This document shows, in pieces, positions 1 through 10,610 of a stretch of DNA of 64,000 bases. A model generated the notes under the pieces. It ran no database searches and was not told where the DNA came from. It was given only the letters and a program-made list of their open reading frames with translations. Source of the stretch: Gordonia sp. SID5947. Its GTDB lineage: Bacteria; Actinomycetota; Actinomycetes; Mycobacteriales; Mycobacteriaceae. The translations under genes and the position numbers were made by a program. Where the stretch lies: positions 1,922,001 to 1,986,000 of the forward strand of contig NZ_WWHU01000001.1 of assembly GCF_009862785.1 (NCBI RefSeq), in the 5' to 3' direction. Within the stretch, counting starts at the first letter, position 1. Each line of letters starts with the position of its first letter.

Positions 1-484
1 GACCGGTACCGAGCGCCGTCCCGCCGTGGAGGGCGAACGGCACGTCGCTGCCCAGCCCGGCCCCGATCTCCGACAGTTCGGAGCGGTCGAGGTCGAGGCC
101 CCACAGCTTGTCGGCGCCGACCAGAGCACCCGCGGCGTCGGCACTGCCGCCGGCCATCCCACCGGCGACCGGGATGCGCTTTGTCACGTCGATCGCGACC
201 TTCGGTGTCCGTCCGGCCCGCCGCGCCACCTCGGCAACCGCCAGCGCGGCCAGATTGGTGCCGTCGGCGGGTACGTCGGCCGCACCTTCACCGGTGGTGG
301 CGACGCGGAGTTCGGTGGCCGGGCTCAGCCGTACGTCGTCGCAGAGCGACAGGGCCTGGAAGACGGTGACGAGGTCGTGATAGCCGTCGTCGCGGAGCGG
401 GCCGACACCGAGGTACAGGTTGACCTTGGCCGGGACACGCACGGTGACCGCTTCGGACACCACCGACAACGAGGCTCGAGACAC
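1..484 (-). CDS. ispE: 4-diphosphocytidyl-2-C-methyl-D-erythritol kinase, C-terminus cut by window edge
   Basis: IspE phosphorylates CDP-methylerythritol in the non-mevalonate isoprenoid pathway (cytosolic GHMP kinase). Only the first ~161 residues lie in the window; the 3' end is beyond base 1. The translation has the N-terminal VPAKVNLYLGVGPLRDDGYH block typical of the family and the glycine-rich ATP loop PVAGGMAGGSADAAG. A GTG at 484 is the chosen start because it precedes the conserved block by about 15 residues, as in mycobacterial homologues. It is the last gene of the minus-strand tatD-rpfB-rsmA-ispE run, the same order as in M. tuberculosis, which supports the call. Start choice is moderately certain; identity is firm. 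Confidence 0.9.
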   Translation of the reverse strand, partial: MSRASLSVVSEAVTVRVPAKVNLYLGVGPLRDDGYHDLVTVFQALSLCDDVRLSPATELRVATTGEGAADVPADGTNLAALAVAEVARRAGRTPKVAIDVTKRIPVAGGMAGGSADAAGALVGADKLWGLDLDRSELSEIGAGLGSDVPFALHGGTALGTG

Positions 485-557
485 AGGTAACCAGCTTAAC
501 GGACGCGCAGGCCGCCGGGCGGACGCGACTCGTGGCGCTCGTGGCGGGGACCCGCGG

Positions 558-2541
<1,984 letters not shown>

Positions 2542-2664
2542 CCTGGTTGGGGACAACTACGTCCTCACTGCACAAGCGACTCAAACCCCCGGACCCCCTG
2601 GCCCACCCGTTCGAAATCGCTGCCCATGGCAGCGGGATCACAATACGATAACGAACAGGTGCTA

Positions 2665-3558
2665 TTACTGCAAAGGCAACCGGTACACCCGGCGCGCGTT
2701 GGCGCCGAGTATCCGGGCCATCTCCACCTCGTCGACGTCACGGACGCGCGCCAGCGCCCGGGCCGTGTACGGCAGGCAGTACGACTGATTTGGCTGGCCA
2801 CGGTAGGGATGGGGCGTCAGGAAGGGTGCATCGGTCTCGACGAGGATCTGATCGTCGGGCACGATCTCGGCCGCGGCGCGCAATTCATCGGCGTTGGCGA
2901 AACTCACGGTGCCCGCGAAGCTGAGTATGAAGCCGCGGTCGACACATTCCCGTGCAACATTCAGGTCACCGGAGAAGCAGTGCATGATCACGGACTCAGG
3001 CGCACCCTCGGCGGTCAAGATGTCGAGCAGATCCCGATCGGCCTCACGATTGTGGATCATCAACGGCTTGCCGACCCGCTTGGCCAGATCGATGTGCCAC
3101 CGGAACGCCTCGGCCTGTTCCATCGGGTTCGCGCACGAGTCCGACTTGCCTGGCCAGTAGTAGTCCAGGCCGGTCTCCCCCACCGCCACCACCCTCGGGT
3201 CGGCGACCATCTGTTCGAGTTCGGCCTTCGCACCGTCGTCGAGCTCGGCCGCATGCGTGGGATGTAATGCCACGGCCGCGAACGCCCGATCGTCCCAGTG
3301 CGCGGCATCCATCGCCCACCGGGCATCGACCATGTCGTCGGCAACGGTCACCACCTGGTGCACACCGACGCTCTCGGCATGGTCGAGGATCGCGGCGACG
3401 GCCGCCGGGTCACGCCCGCCGCAGGCAGCCAGGTGGGTGTGGGCGTCGACAAGACCCGGCAACGGCGTCGGGTCGGGGGGCGGTTCTCGCCGCCGACGCT
3501 TGCGCGCCGCCTTGTTGCTCTCGGTCTCGGCCTCTGCGTTCGCCGGCGTCTGACTCAC
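2665..3558 (-). CDS. tatD: TatD family metal-dependent hydrolase (DNase)
   Basis: TatD proteins are metal-dependent hydrolases with 3'-5' DNase activity. The product (297 aa) has the amidohydrolase HxH pair (His40, His42 in VDAHTHL), the GETGLDYYW motif, the MIHNREA motif, the HCFSG motif and the LVETDAPFL metal-ligand motif near the C-terminus. An arginine/lysine-rich N-terminal extension (about residues 16-25) precedes the TIM barrel. The GTG start at 3558 overlaps the phzF stop codon (GTGA), so the two are probably co-translated. It sits 5' of rpfB, as in mycobacteria. Specific substrate is not evident. Confidence 0.9.
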   Translation of the reverse strand: MSQTPANAEAETESNKAARKRRRREPPPDPTPLPGLVDAHTHLAACGGRDPAAVAAILDHAESVGVHQVVTVADDMVDARWAMDAAHWDDRAFAAVALHPTHAAELDDGAKAELEQMVADPRVVAVGETGLDYYWPGKSDSCANPMEQAEAFRWHIDLAKRVGKPLMIHNREADRDLLDILTAEGAPESVIMHCFSGDLNVARECVDRGFILSFAGTVSFANADELRAAAEIVPDDQILVETDAPFLTPHPYRGQPNQSYCLPYTARALARVRDVDEVEMARILGANARRVYRLPLQ

Positions 3559-4427
3559 AGCACCACTGTGCCAGCGATGACCGTGGTGGTCGCACCCCCC
3601 ACCCAGATGTCGGTCCCGTCGTCGGTGACGTGCACCCGTCCCGCACGATCGAGCGCCGTCCCCTGGGCGGCGACATAGGAGGCGGGCGCACGGCCGTCGC
3701 GCCGCAGCCACACGGCGATACCGGCGTTCAGGCTGCCGGTCACCGGGTCCTCGGCGACCCCTTGGCCCGGAGCGAACGCGCGAACCTCGAATCCGACCTC
3801 CGGTTCGCCCGGCAAGCCGGAGGCGTAGGCCCCGACGATTCCCACCTCGTGCGTACCGAGGGCGGCCATGTCCGGCTCGACCTCGACGACCAGCTCACCC
3901 GAAGACAGCATCAGCGCCATCCAGTCGGGCCCATTGGCGACCCACTGCGCATCGACGACGTCGGCCGACGCGAGGCCCAGCGCCGCGGTCACCTCGGCGA
4001 CCAGGTCGGCGTCCACGGGGCCGGACCGACGCAGGGGTGGCGCCGCGAACGCGAGGCGGGCGGGCGCCGGACCGGCGCTGTCGGATCCGTTCCCCTCGCG
4101 CCGGATCGGGACCAGGCCGACCCCGCACTCCTGAATGATCTGATCTCCGGCGGGCTCCCCGCCCGACTCCAGCCAGGCGTGGGCCGATCCCAGTGTCGGG
4201 TGTCCTGCGAAAGGCAACTCGCCGGCCGGGGTGAAGATCCGCAGCCGATAGTCGGCACCGGGGCTCTCCGGCGGTAGCAAGAAGGTGGTCTCCGACAGAT
4301 TCGTCCACCGCGCGAAGGCGGCCATCTGGTCATCGGTCAGTCCATCGGCATCGACGACGACGGCAACCGGGTTGCCCGCGACGGGGCTCGAGGCGAAGAC
4401 ATCCACTTGGGCGAATCGACGGGTCAT
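3555..4427 (-). CDS. PhzF family phenazine-biosynthesis-like isomerase
   Basis: The 290-aa product is a PhzF/diaminopimelate-epimerase-fold enzyme: it starts MTRRFAQVDVFASSPVAGNP, has the catalytic-glutamate motif NLSETTFLL, the GHPTLGSAHAW motif and the ...GVAEDPVTGSLNAGIAVWL motif. Members are isomerases of small metabolites, but most, including this one, have unknown substrates; no phenazine genes are nearby. ATG 4427 is chosen because upstream codons in the frame are low-complexity and overlap the divergent HAD gene region. Its stop overlaps tatD by four bases. Role inferred only at family level. Confidence 0.85.
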   Translation of the reverse strand: MTRRFAQVDVFASSPVAGNPVAVVVDADGLTDDQMAAFARWTNLSETTFLLPPESPGADYRLRIFTPAGELPFAGHPTLGSAHAWLESGGEPAGDQIIQECGVGLVPIRREGNGSDSAGPAPARLAFAAPPLRRSGPVDADLVAEVTAALGLASADVVDAQWVANGPDWMALMLSSGELVVEVEPDMAALGTHEVGIVGAYASGLPGEPEVGFEVRAFAPGQGVAEDPVTGSLNAGIAVWLRRDGRAPASYVAAQGTALDRAGRVHVTDDGTDIWVGGATTTVIAGTVVL

Positions 4428-4562
4428 ACGTCCATCTTGACCACGGGTGTGCCGATGGCCAACCACATTTCGCGCCGCGCGCGCCCCGGGCTCGTCGTCG
4501 ACGACGACACGAACCTCTCGCATGGCGCGCCAGTCACCGCTCGGACAGGTAGCGTTCCAACC

Positions 4563-5273
4563 GTGTTGGGATTGCCAGATGCCATGACGGTCGCGCTGTT
4601 CGACCTCGACGGAGTGTTGACCTCCACTGCCGTCCTGCACCGCAATGCGTGGAAGCAGGCGTTCGACGCGTTCCTGTCCGAACGCGATCCCGACGGTTTC
4701 GCCGAGTTCACCGAACAGGATTATCTCGACTACGTCGACGGCCGGCGCCGGGAGGACGGCGTGCGAGCTTTTCTGCATTCCCGCCAGATCGACGATGTGC
4801 CTGCCGAGACGCTGGCCGCCATCGGTGAGGGCAAGAACAAGCTCTTCACCGCGACGTTGGAGCGGGACGGGGTCGATCCCTACCCTGGGTCGGTGCGCTA
4901 CCTGGAAGCGGCGCGGCAGGCCGGACTACGCATTGCCGTCGTCACGTCATCGAAGAACGGAGCAGCCGTGCTGGATGCCGCAGGCCTCAGCGAATTCGTG
5001 GAGGTGCGGGTGGACGGAGTCGAGACCGCGTCACGGGGATTGCCCGGGAAGCCGGCGCCGGACTCGTTTCTCCTCGGTGCCGAACTGATGGGTGTCACGC
5101 CCGCGGAGGCCGTGGTCTTCGAAGACGCGATCTCCGGTGTGGAGGCCGCGGTGGCCGGCGAGTTCGGCTACGTGGTGGCCATCGACAGGGTCGGTGGCGG
5201 ACAGGCAGACGCGATGCGGGCGGCCGGCGCCGACGTCGTCGTCGAAGATCTCGACGAATTGCTCCCCGCATGA
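4563..5273 (+). CDS. HAD-superfamily beta-phosphoglucomutase-like hydrolase
   Basis: Predicted to interconvert beta-glucose-1-phosphate and glucose-6-phosphate, working with the following phosphorylase. HAD motif I is FDLDGVLTSTAVLH, motif II is VVTSSKNG, motif III/IV includes GKPAPDSFL and VVFEDAISGVEAA; the cap-domain segment YVDGRRREDG is typical of beta-phosphoglucomutases. The GTG at 4563 (VLGLPDAM...) matches the homologue Rv3400 start region better than ATG 4584, though either is possible. The stop overlaps the next start (ATGA at 5270), showing a two-gene operon. 236 aa, normal for the family. Confidence 0.87.
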   Translation: MLGLPDAMTVALFDLDGVLTSTAVLHRNAWKQAFDAFLSERDPDGFAEFTEQDYLDYVDGRRREDGVRAFLHSRQIDDVPAETLAAIGEGKNKLFTATLERDGVDPYPGSVRYLEAARQAGLRIAVVTSSKNGAAVLDAAGLSEFVEVRVDGVETASRGLPGKPAPDSFLLGAELMGVTPAEAVVFEDAISGVEAAVAGEFGYVVAIDRVGGGQADAMRAAGADVVVEDLDELLPA

Positions 5274-7621
5274 ACCCGGGAGCGATTGAACACGGTTTCG
5301 ACGTCCACCCGTGGCAGCTGCGCTGGCGCGGCATCGACGTCGACGTCCTCGGCCGGACCGAGACGCTGTTCGCCCTGTCGAACGGACACATCGGTCTCCG
5401 TGGGACGTTCGAGGAGGGCGAGCCGGTCGATCACCCCGGCACCTACCTGAACGGCTTCTACGAGTTGCGCGGTCTCCCGTATGCCGAAAGTGGTTACGGA
5501 TACCCGGAATCCGGGCAGACCGTGGTGAACGTGACCGACGGCAAGATCATCCGGCTGCTCGTCGAGGACGAGCCGATGGATCTGCGTTACGGCCGCACCG
5601 AGGAGCATGAGCGCATCCTCGATTTCCGCACGGGCACCCTACGACGGAACACCCTGTGGACCTCCCCGACGGGCCGCACGGTCCGTATCCGGTCCGAGCG
5701 GCTGGTGTCCTTCACCAAACGGACCATCGCCGCCATCCACTACGAGGTGGAGCCGATCGGCGAGGACATGAAGCTCGTGCTGCAGTCGGACCTGCTCGCC
5801 AACGAACCGGTCCCGGCCCCGGGGAACGATCCGCGTCTGGCCGCCGCACTCGACCAGCCGCTCGTCTCCGACCTCGCCGCCTGCCGCAACTACTGGGGAA
5901 TGCTGGTCCACCACACCAAGCGGTCAGGTCTGCACGTGGCGGCCGGGATGGACCACGAGATCGATTTCCCCGACAAGGCCGACGCCTTCATCCGTGCCGA
6001 CTCGGACCTGGCCCGGCTCACCGTCGCCGCGAACGTGCCGCAGGGCACCAAGATCTCACTTACGAAGTTCATGGGGTACGGCTGGTCGGCGCGCCGATCG
6101 GTGCCCGCGCTGCGCGCTCAGGTCGATGCCGCCCTCGCGATGGCGATGGAAACCGGTTGGGAGGCACTGAAGGCCGACCAGATCAACTACCTCGAGGACT
6201 TCTGGCGCGACGCCGACGTGGAACTCGACGGCGATCCCGAATTGCAGCAGGCCGTGCGGTTCGCGCTGTTCCACGTTCTCCAGGCGGGCGCACGCGGACA
6301 GTCCCGTGCCATCCCTGCCAAGGGCCTCACCGGCCCCGGATACGACGGCCACACCTTCTGGGACACCGAGAGTTTCATCCTCCCGATGCTCACGTACACG
6401 GCCCCGGCGGCCGCCGGGGAAGAACTTCGTTGGCGCCACGCCACGATGGACAAGGCCAAGAGTCGAGCGGCCGAGCTCGGCCAGCGCGGTGCCATGTTCC
6501 CGTGGCGATCGATCAACGGCGACGAGTGTTCCGGCTACTGGCCCGCGGGCACGGCCGGCGTCCACGTCAGCGCCGACATCGCGAATGCGACTGCCAGGTA
6601 CCTGCGGGCGACCGACGACGAGAAGTTCGAGACCGAGTGCGGTGTGGAGCTGCTCGTGGAGACCGCCCGTCTGTTCGCGGGCCTCGGCCACCATGACGTC
6701 AACGGCAAGTTCCGCATCGACGGCGTCACGGGTCCCGACGAGTACACCGCCGTGGTGAACAACAACGTGTTCACCAATCTCGCTGCGCAGCAGAATCTTC
6801 GGGATGCAGTGGCCGCCGTGCATCGTCGGCCCGACGTCGCGCGCGATCTCGGCGTGACCGTCGCCGAGGCCGCCCACTGGGAATCGTGTGCCGACGACAT
6901 GTCGATCCCGTTCGACAAGGACCTCGGGGTGCACCAGCAATGCGAGTCGTTCACACTGCTCGGCGCATGGGATTTCGAATCCTCGGTGGGCAAGTACCCG
7001 CTGCTGCTGAACTATCCCTACTACGACCTCTATCGCAAGCAGGTGGTGAAGCAGGCCGACCTCGTCTTCGCCATGTACAACTTCGGGTCGTCGTTCACCC
7101 AGGAGCAGAAGCTCCGCAACTTCGACTACTACTACCCGATCACGGTGCGCGACTCGTCGCTGTCGGCCTGCTGCGAAGCGGTGGTCGCGGCCGAGGTCGG
7201 ATATCTGGATCTGTCCTACGACCTGATGTGTGAATCGGTGTTCACCGACCTGCACGACCTGCACAACAACGTCTCGAGCGGTCTGCACATCGCCGCCCTG
7301 GCGGGTGCCTGGACGGACTGCGTCGCGGGCTTTGGCGGCATGCGCGATTTCGGCGGGAAGATCACGTTCGCGCCGCGCCTGCCGAACCGGTTGTCCTACC
7401 TCTCGTTCCGGATGTCGGTCCGCGGTTCGAAGATCGTGGTGGCCATCGACCGGGAGACGGCGACCTACCGGCTGCTCTCGGGCCCGCCGATCGATCTCGC
7501 CCACCACGGGGAGAAGTTCACCCTCGACTCGGCACCCGTGAGCAAACCCATCCCGGAACTGATCCGTCGGGAGGCGCCGAAGGCTCCCCCGGGTTGCGAG
7601 CCCTACCGCCGCATGGAGTGA
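5270..7621 (+). CDS. glycoside hydrolase family 65 disaccharide phosphorylase
   Basis: GH65 enzymes cleave alpha-glucosides such as maltose, trehalose or kojibiose with phosphate, releasing beta-glucose-1-phosphate. The 783-aa protein has the N-terminal super-sandwich domain (LSNGHIGLRGTFEEG), the (alpha/alpha)6 barrel with GHTFWDTESFILP, and the catalytic acid Glu491 in VTGPDEYTAVV. The downstream block with two lysines (YRKQVVKQADLV) is the usual phosphate-contacting region. Partnership with the overlapping beta-phosphoglucomutase-like gene supports a phosphorolytic rather than hydrolytic activity. Exact disaccharide cannot be read from the sequence. Confidence 0.88.
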   Translation: MNPGAIEHGFDVHPWQLRWRGIDVDVLGRTETLFALSNGHIGLRGTFEEGEPVDHPGTYLNGFYELRGLPYAESGYGYPESGQTVVNVTDGKIIRLLVEDEPMDLRYGRTEEHERILDFRTGTLRRNTLWTSPTGRTVRIRSERLVSFTKRTIAAIHYEVEPIGEDMKLVLQSDLLANEPVPAPGNDPRLAAALDQPLVSDLAACRNYWGMLVHHTKRSGLHVAAGMDHEIDFPDKADAFIRADSDLARLTVAANVPQGTKISLTKFMGYGWSARRSVPALRAQVDAALAMAMETGWEALKADQINYLEDFWRDADVELDGDPELQQAVRFALFHVLQAGARGQSRAIPAKGLTGPGYDGHTFWDTESFILPMLTYTAPAAAGEELRWRHATMDKAKSRAAELGQRGAMFPWRSINGDECSGYWPAGTAGVHVSADIANATARYLRATDDEKFETECGVELLVETARLFAGLGHHDVNGKFRIDGVTGPDEYTAVVNNNVFTNLAAQQNLRDAVAAVHRRPDVARDLGVTVAEAAHWESCADDMSIPFDKDLGVHQQCESFTLLGAWDFESSVGKYPLLLNYPYYDLYRKQVVKQADLVFAMYNFGSSFTQEQKLRNFDYYYPITVRDSSLSACCEAVVAAEVGYLDLSYDLMCESVFTDLHDLHNNVSSGLHIAALAGAWTDCVAGFGGMRDFGGKITFAPRLPNRLSYLSFRMSVRGSKIVVAIDRETATYRLLSGPPIDLAHHGEKFTLDSAPVSKPIPELIRREAPKAPPGCEPYRRME

Positions 7622-7705
7622 CCACCCCGCGCGCTCGCCGTCGGGGCGAGCAGCGGGCGGGGCGGAAGGCGGGCGGGAAGCAAACCCAAGTATTCTGGCG
7701 ACACC

Positions 7706-9286
7706 ATGACCGACGATCCGACCCGCACCGAATCCGCTGTTCACGCCTCGCACGGCGGCGGCGAACCGTACTACATCACCACCGCGATCGCCTATCCCAA
7801 CGGGCTGCCGCACATCGGTCACGCCTACGAGTACATCTCGGCCGACGCGTTGGCACGGTTCAAACGCCTCGACGGCTACGACGTCCGCTTCCTCACCGGG
7901 ACCGACGTCCACGGGCAGAAGATGCAGCAGACGGCGGAGGCAGAGGGTGTCCCGACCGCCGATCTGGCCGGGCGCAACTCCGATCGGTTCCAGAGGCTGC
8001 AGGAACGGCTGGGTTCCAGCTTCGACCGTTTCATCCGCACCAGCGACGCCGATCACAAGCGCGCCTCCGAGGCCATCTGGCAGCGCATGGCCGATGCCGG
8101 TGACATCTATCTGGACACGTACTCGGGCTGGTACGACGTCCGCGACGAGACCTTCTACGCCGAATCCGACACCACCGTCGACGAGAGCGGCAACCGTATC
8201 GCGACCGAGAGCGGTCACGTGGTGACCTGGACCGAGGAGGAGACCTACTTCTTCCGGCTCTCCGCCTACCAGGATCGGCTCCTCGAGCTCTACGAGACAC
8301 ATCCCGAGTACGTGGGCCCGGACGTCCGCCGCAACGAGGTCGTCAGCTTCGTCAAGGGCGGGCTCACCGACCTGTCGATCTCCCGCACGACCTTCGACTG
8401 GGGTGTGCCGGTGCCCGGTCACCCCGACCACGTCATGTATGTGTGGGTCGACGCCCTCACCAACTACCTGACGGGTCTGGGTTTCCCCGACGACACCGCG
8501 ACACTCGATCGGTACTGGCCCGCCGATCTGCACATCATCGGCAAGGACATCATCCGGTTCCACTGCGTCTACTGGCCCGCTTTTCTGATGAGCGCCGGGA
8601 TCGAACTCCCGAAACGTGTTTTCGCCCACGGCTTTTTGTTCAACAAGGGCGAGAAGATGAGCAAGTCGGTCGGCAACGTCGTCGATCCACACAACCTGAT
8701 CGACGAGTTCGGACTCGATCCGGTGCGCTACTTCTTCCTGCGCGAGGTCTCCTACGGCCAGGACGGCTCGTATTCGACCGAGGCGATCATCAGTCGGATC
8801 AACGCCGACCTCGCCAACGAGTTCGGGAACCTCGCCCAGCGCAGCCTGTCGATGATCGGCAAGTACTTCGACGGCATGGTCCCGGCCCCCGGCCCGTACA
8901 CCACCGACGACACCGCGCTGCTCGACAAGGCGGCGGGCCTGCTCCCCCGCGTCCGCGACCACTTCGACGTCCAGGCGATCCACCTCGGCATCGAGGCGTT
9001 GTGGTCGGTCCTCGCCGAGACCAACCGCTACATCTCCTCCCAGGAGCCGTGGAAGCTGGCCAAGACCGACCTCGACCGCACCGCGACGGTGCTCTATGTC
9101 TGCGCCGAGGTGGTCCGCATCGTCGCGCTGCTGGCCCAGCCCGTGATGCCCGAATCGACGAACCGCCTGCTCGATCTGCTCGCGGTCGCCCCCGGCAACC
9201 GCCAGTTCACCGCCGTCGAGGAGCATCTCGTCGCAGGGACCGCGTTGCCCAAGCCCACGCCGATCTTCCCCCGCCACGAGGCGTGA
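7706..9286 (+). CDS. metG: methionyl-tRNA synthetase
   Basis: Charges tRNA-Met; class I synthetase. The signature HIGH is residues 36-39 (GLPHIGHAY) and KMSKS is 317-321 ([10 protein letters not shown]). The 526-aa length and absence of a C-terminal EMAP/Trbp tail fit the short mycobacterial type. ATG 7706 is preceded by an 84-bp gap after the GH65 gene. Its stop overlaps the pabB GTG start (GTGA at 9283). No T-box or other leader structure is apparent upstream. Confidence 0.96.
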   Translation: MTDDPTRTESAVHASHGGGEPYYITTAIAYPNGLPHIGHAYEYISADALARFKRLDGYDVRFLTGTDVHGQKMQQTAEAEGVPTADLAGRNSDRFQRLQERLGSSFDRFIRTSDADHKRASEAIWQRMADAGDIYLDTYSGWYDVRDETFYAESDTTVDESGNRIATESGHVVTWTEEETYFFRLSAYQDRLLELYETHPEYVGPDVRRNEVVSFVKGGLTDLSISRTTFDWGVPVPGHPDHVMYVWVDALTNYLTGLGFPDDTATLDRYWPADLHIIGKDIIRFHCVYWPAFLMSAGIELPKRVFAHGFLFNKGEKMSKSVGNVVDPHNLIDEFGLDPVRYFFLREVSYGQDGSYSTEAIISRINADLANEFGNLAQRSLSMIGKYFDGMVPAPGPYTTDDTALLDKAAGLLPRVRDHFDVQAIHLGIEALWSVLAETNRYISSQEPWKLAKTDLDRTATVLYVCAEVVRIVALLAQPVMPESTNRLLDLLAVAPGNRQFTAVEEHLVAGTALPKPTPIFPRHEA

Positions 9287-10455
9287 CCGCGCCGGCGCTC
9301 GATGTCTTGCGTGCGCTGCACGCGCACACTCGCGCGTCCGGGCTGCCGCCACCGGCAGCGCTGATCGGCGACTGGTGGGATGCTGATGCCGTCATCGCGC
9401 CATCGGTCGATCTCCGGCCGGGATTCGCACCGCCCGACGACCCCGATCTGTACTGGTTCGGCTACCTGGGATTTCCGGTGCGTGCCGCCGACTCATCGCT
9501 GCCGCCCGTGGTCGGTGGACTCACCGATGAAGTACTGATCCTTCGTGACGGCCGTTGGCACCACGAGAGTGTGCACGGAAGTGCCTGTGCCCCATGGATC
9601 GAGCGGGCACTCTCCGAGCCGGCCCACACCGCCGAACACGGGTGGACGGCGAAGTGGACCGCCCCCGAACGCGGTCCGCACCTCGCGGCGATCGACCGGT
9701 GTCTCGAGGCGATCCGTGCCGGCGAGGTCTACCAGGCCTGCGTGTGCACCCGTTTCACCGGGACCGTCGAGGGCGACCCGCTGGAGTTCTTCGCGACGAT
9801 CACCGGAACCACTCTCCCGGCGAAATCCGCCTATCTCCACGGTGATTGGGGAACGGTGACGAGCTTTTCTCCGGAGACTTTCTTACGCCGGACCGGCAAC
9901 CTCGTCTCCTCATCGCCGATCAAGGGGACGGTACCGGCGGATGCGGTGCCGGAATCGTTGTCGGCCTCGGCGAAGGATGTCGCCGAGAATGTGATGATCG
10001 TCGACCTGGTGCGCAACGACCTCGGTCGCCTCGCCGTCACCGGCACGGTCCGGGTGGCGGACCTGCTCTCGGTGGTACCCGCGCCCGGAGTGTGGCACCT
10101 GGTGTCCCGGGTGGAGGCCATCGTCGACCCGGCGGTCGGGACGAACGAGTTGTTGCGCGCCACGTTCCCTCCTGCGTCGGTCACCGGCACACCGAAGATC
10201 CGAGCGGCAGAACTGCTCGCCGGGTGGGAGTCGTCGCCGCGGGGCGTCTACTGCGGGGCGATCGGCATGGCCGGGCCCGGACACGCACTCGACCTCAACG
10301 TGGCGATCCGCACCGTCACCATGACACCGGACGGCACCGCCGGCCTCGGGGTGGGCGGCGGCATCACCATCGATTCCGATCCCGCTCGCGAATGGCAGGA
10401 ATGCCTGGACAAGGCGGCCAGCATCGTGGAGGCCACGGGGACGACCGGCCACTGA
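9283..10455 (+). CDS. pabB: chorismate-binding aminodeoxychorismate synthase component I
   Basis: PabB converts chorismate with ammonia from a glutaminase partner into 4-amino-4-deoxychorismate, the precursor of p-aminobenzoate and folate. The 390-aa product carries the chorismate-binding core: [20 protein letters not shown], the SSPIKGT loop, [24 protein letters not shown] and [12 protein letters not shown]. The PIKGT lysine is the nucleophile motif of PabB rather than of anthranilate synthase (PIAGT), so PabB is preferred over TrpE. The frame stays open far upstream inside metG; GTG 9283 is chosen because it overlaps the metG stop and precedes the first conserved residues. Confidence 0.88.
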   Translation: MTAPALDVLRALHAHTRASGLPPPAALIGDWWDADAVIAPSVDLRPGFAPPDDPDLYWFGYLGFPVRAADSSLPPVVGGLTDEVLILRDGRWHHESVHGSACAPWIERALSEPAHTAEHGWTAKWTAPERGPHLAAIDRCLEAIRAGEVYQACVCTRFTGTVEGDPLEFFATITGTTLPAKSAYLHGDWGTVTSFSPETFLRRTGNLVSSSPIKGTVPADAVPESLSASAKDVAENVMIVDLVRNDLGRLAVTGTVRVADLLSVVPAPGVWHLVSRVEAIVDPAVGTNELLRATFPPASVTGTPKIRAAELLAGWESSPRGVYCGAIGMAGPGHALDLNVAIRTVTMTPDGTAGLGVGGGITIDSDPAREWQECLDKAASIVEATGTTGH

Positions 10456-10474
10456 GTCCGATATCGGCGGACTC
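10454..10474 (+). terminator. hairpin after pabB
   Basis: Perfect 7-bp inverted repeat (GAGTCCG / CGGACTC) with a 7-base loop, starting at the pabB stop codon. No U-tract follows, so it is a weak or Rho-assisted terminator at best. The upper stem and loop contain the palindrome CCGATATCGG. Confidence 0.4.
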
Positions 10475-10549
10475 GGCGTCGCCGACCGTTCGGCGCAGCG
10501 AGACACACGCTCGTCGTGGATCAGGCGCCGCCCGACGAATAGTCCCCCA

Positions 10550-10561
10550 TATCGGCCGATA
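10550..10561. promoter_or_regulatory. 12-bp perfect palindrome upstream of GAF regulator gene
   Basis: TATCGGCCGATA, 50 bp before the GAF-domain gene start. A related palindrome, CCGATATCGG, lies at 10459-10468. Their similarity and position suggest operators for the downstream regulator (autoregulation), but this is inference only. Confidence 0.3.
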
Positions 10562-10610
10562 ACATGACAGGTACCCGTTCGCAGGTTGGCATCTGGGGTA
10601 GAGTCGGACT

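Noticed and set aside
2557-2664. c-di-AMP (ydaO-type) riboswitch upstream of rpfB
   Set aside because: Known before rpf genes in some actinobacteria, but only about 110 bp separate rpfB from tatD and the conserved riboswitch core motifs are not visible.
8443-9282. Long upstream extension of pabB inside metG
   Set aside because: The extension is Arg/Pro-rich noise in another frame of metG; a GTG at the metG stop gives the normal PabB start.
6056-9352. 1098-codon open frame on the minus strand
   Set aside because: Antisense to the GH65, metG and pabB genes; the translation is His/Gly/Val/Asp-rich without family motifs, a typical high-GC shadow frame.
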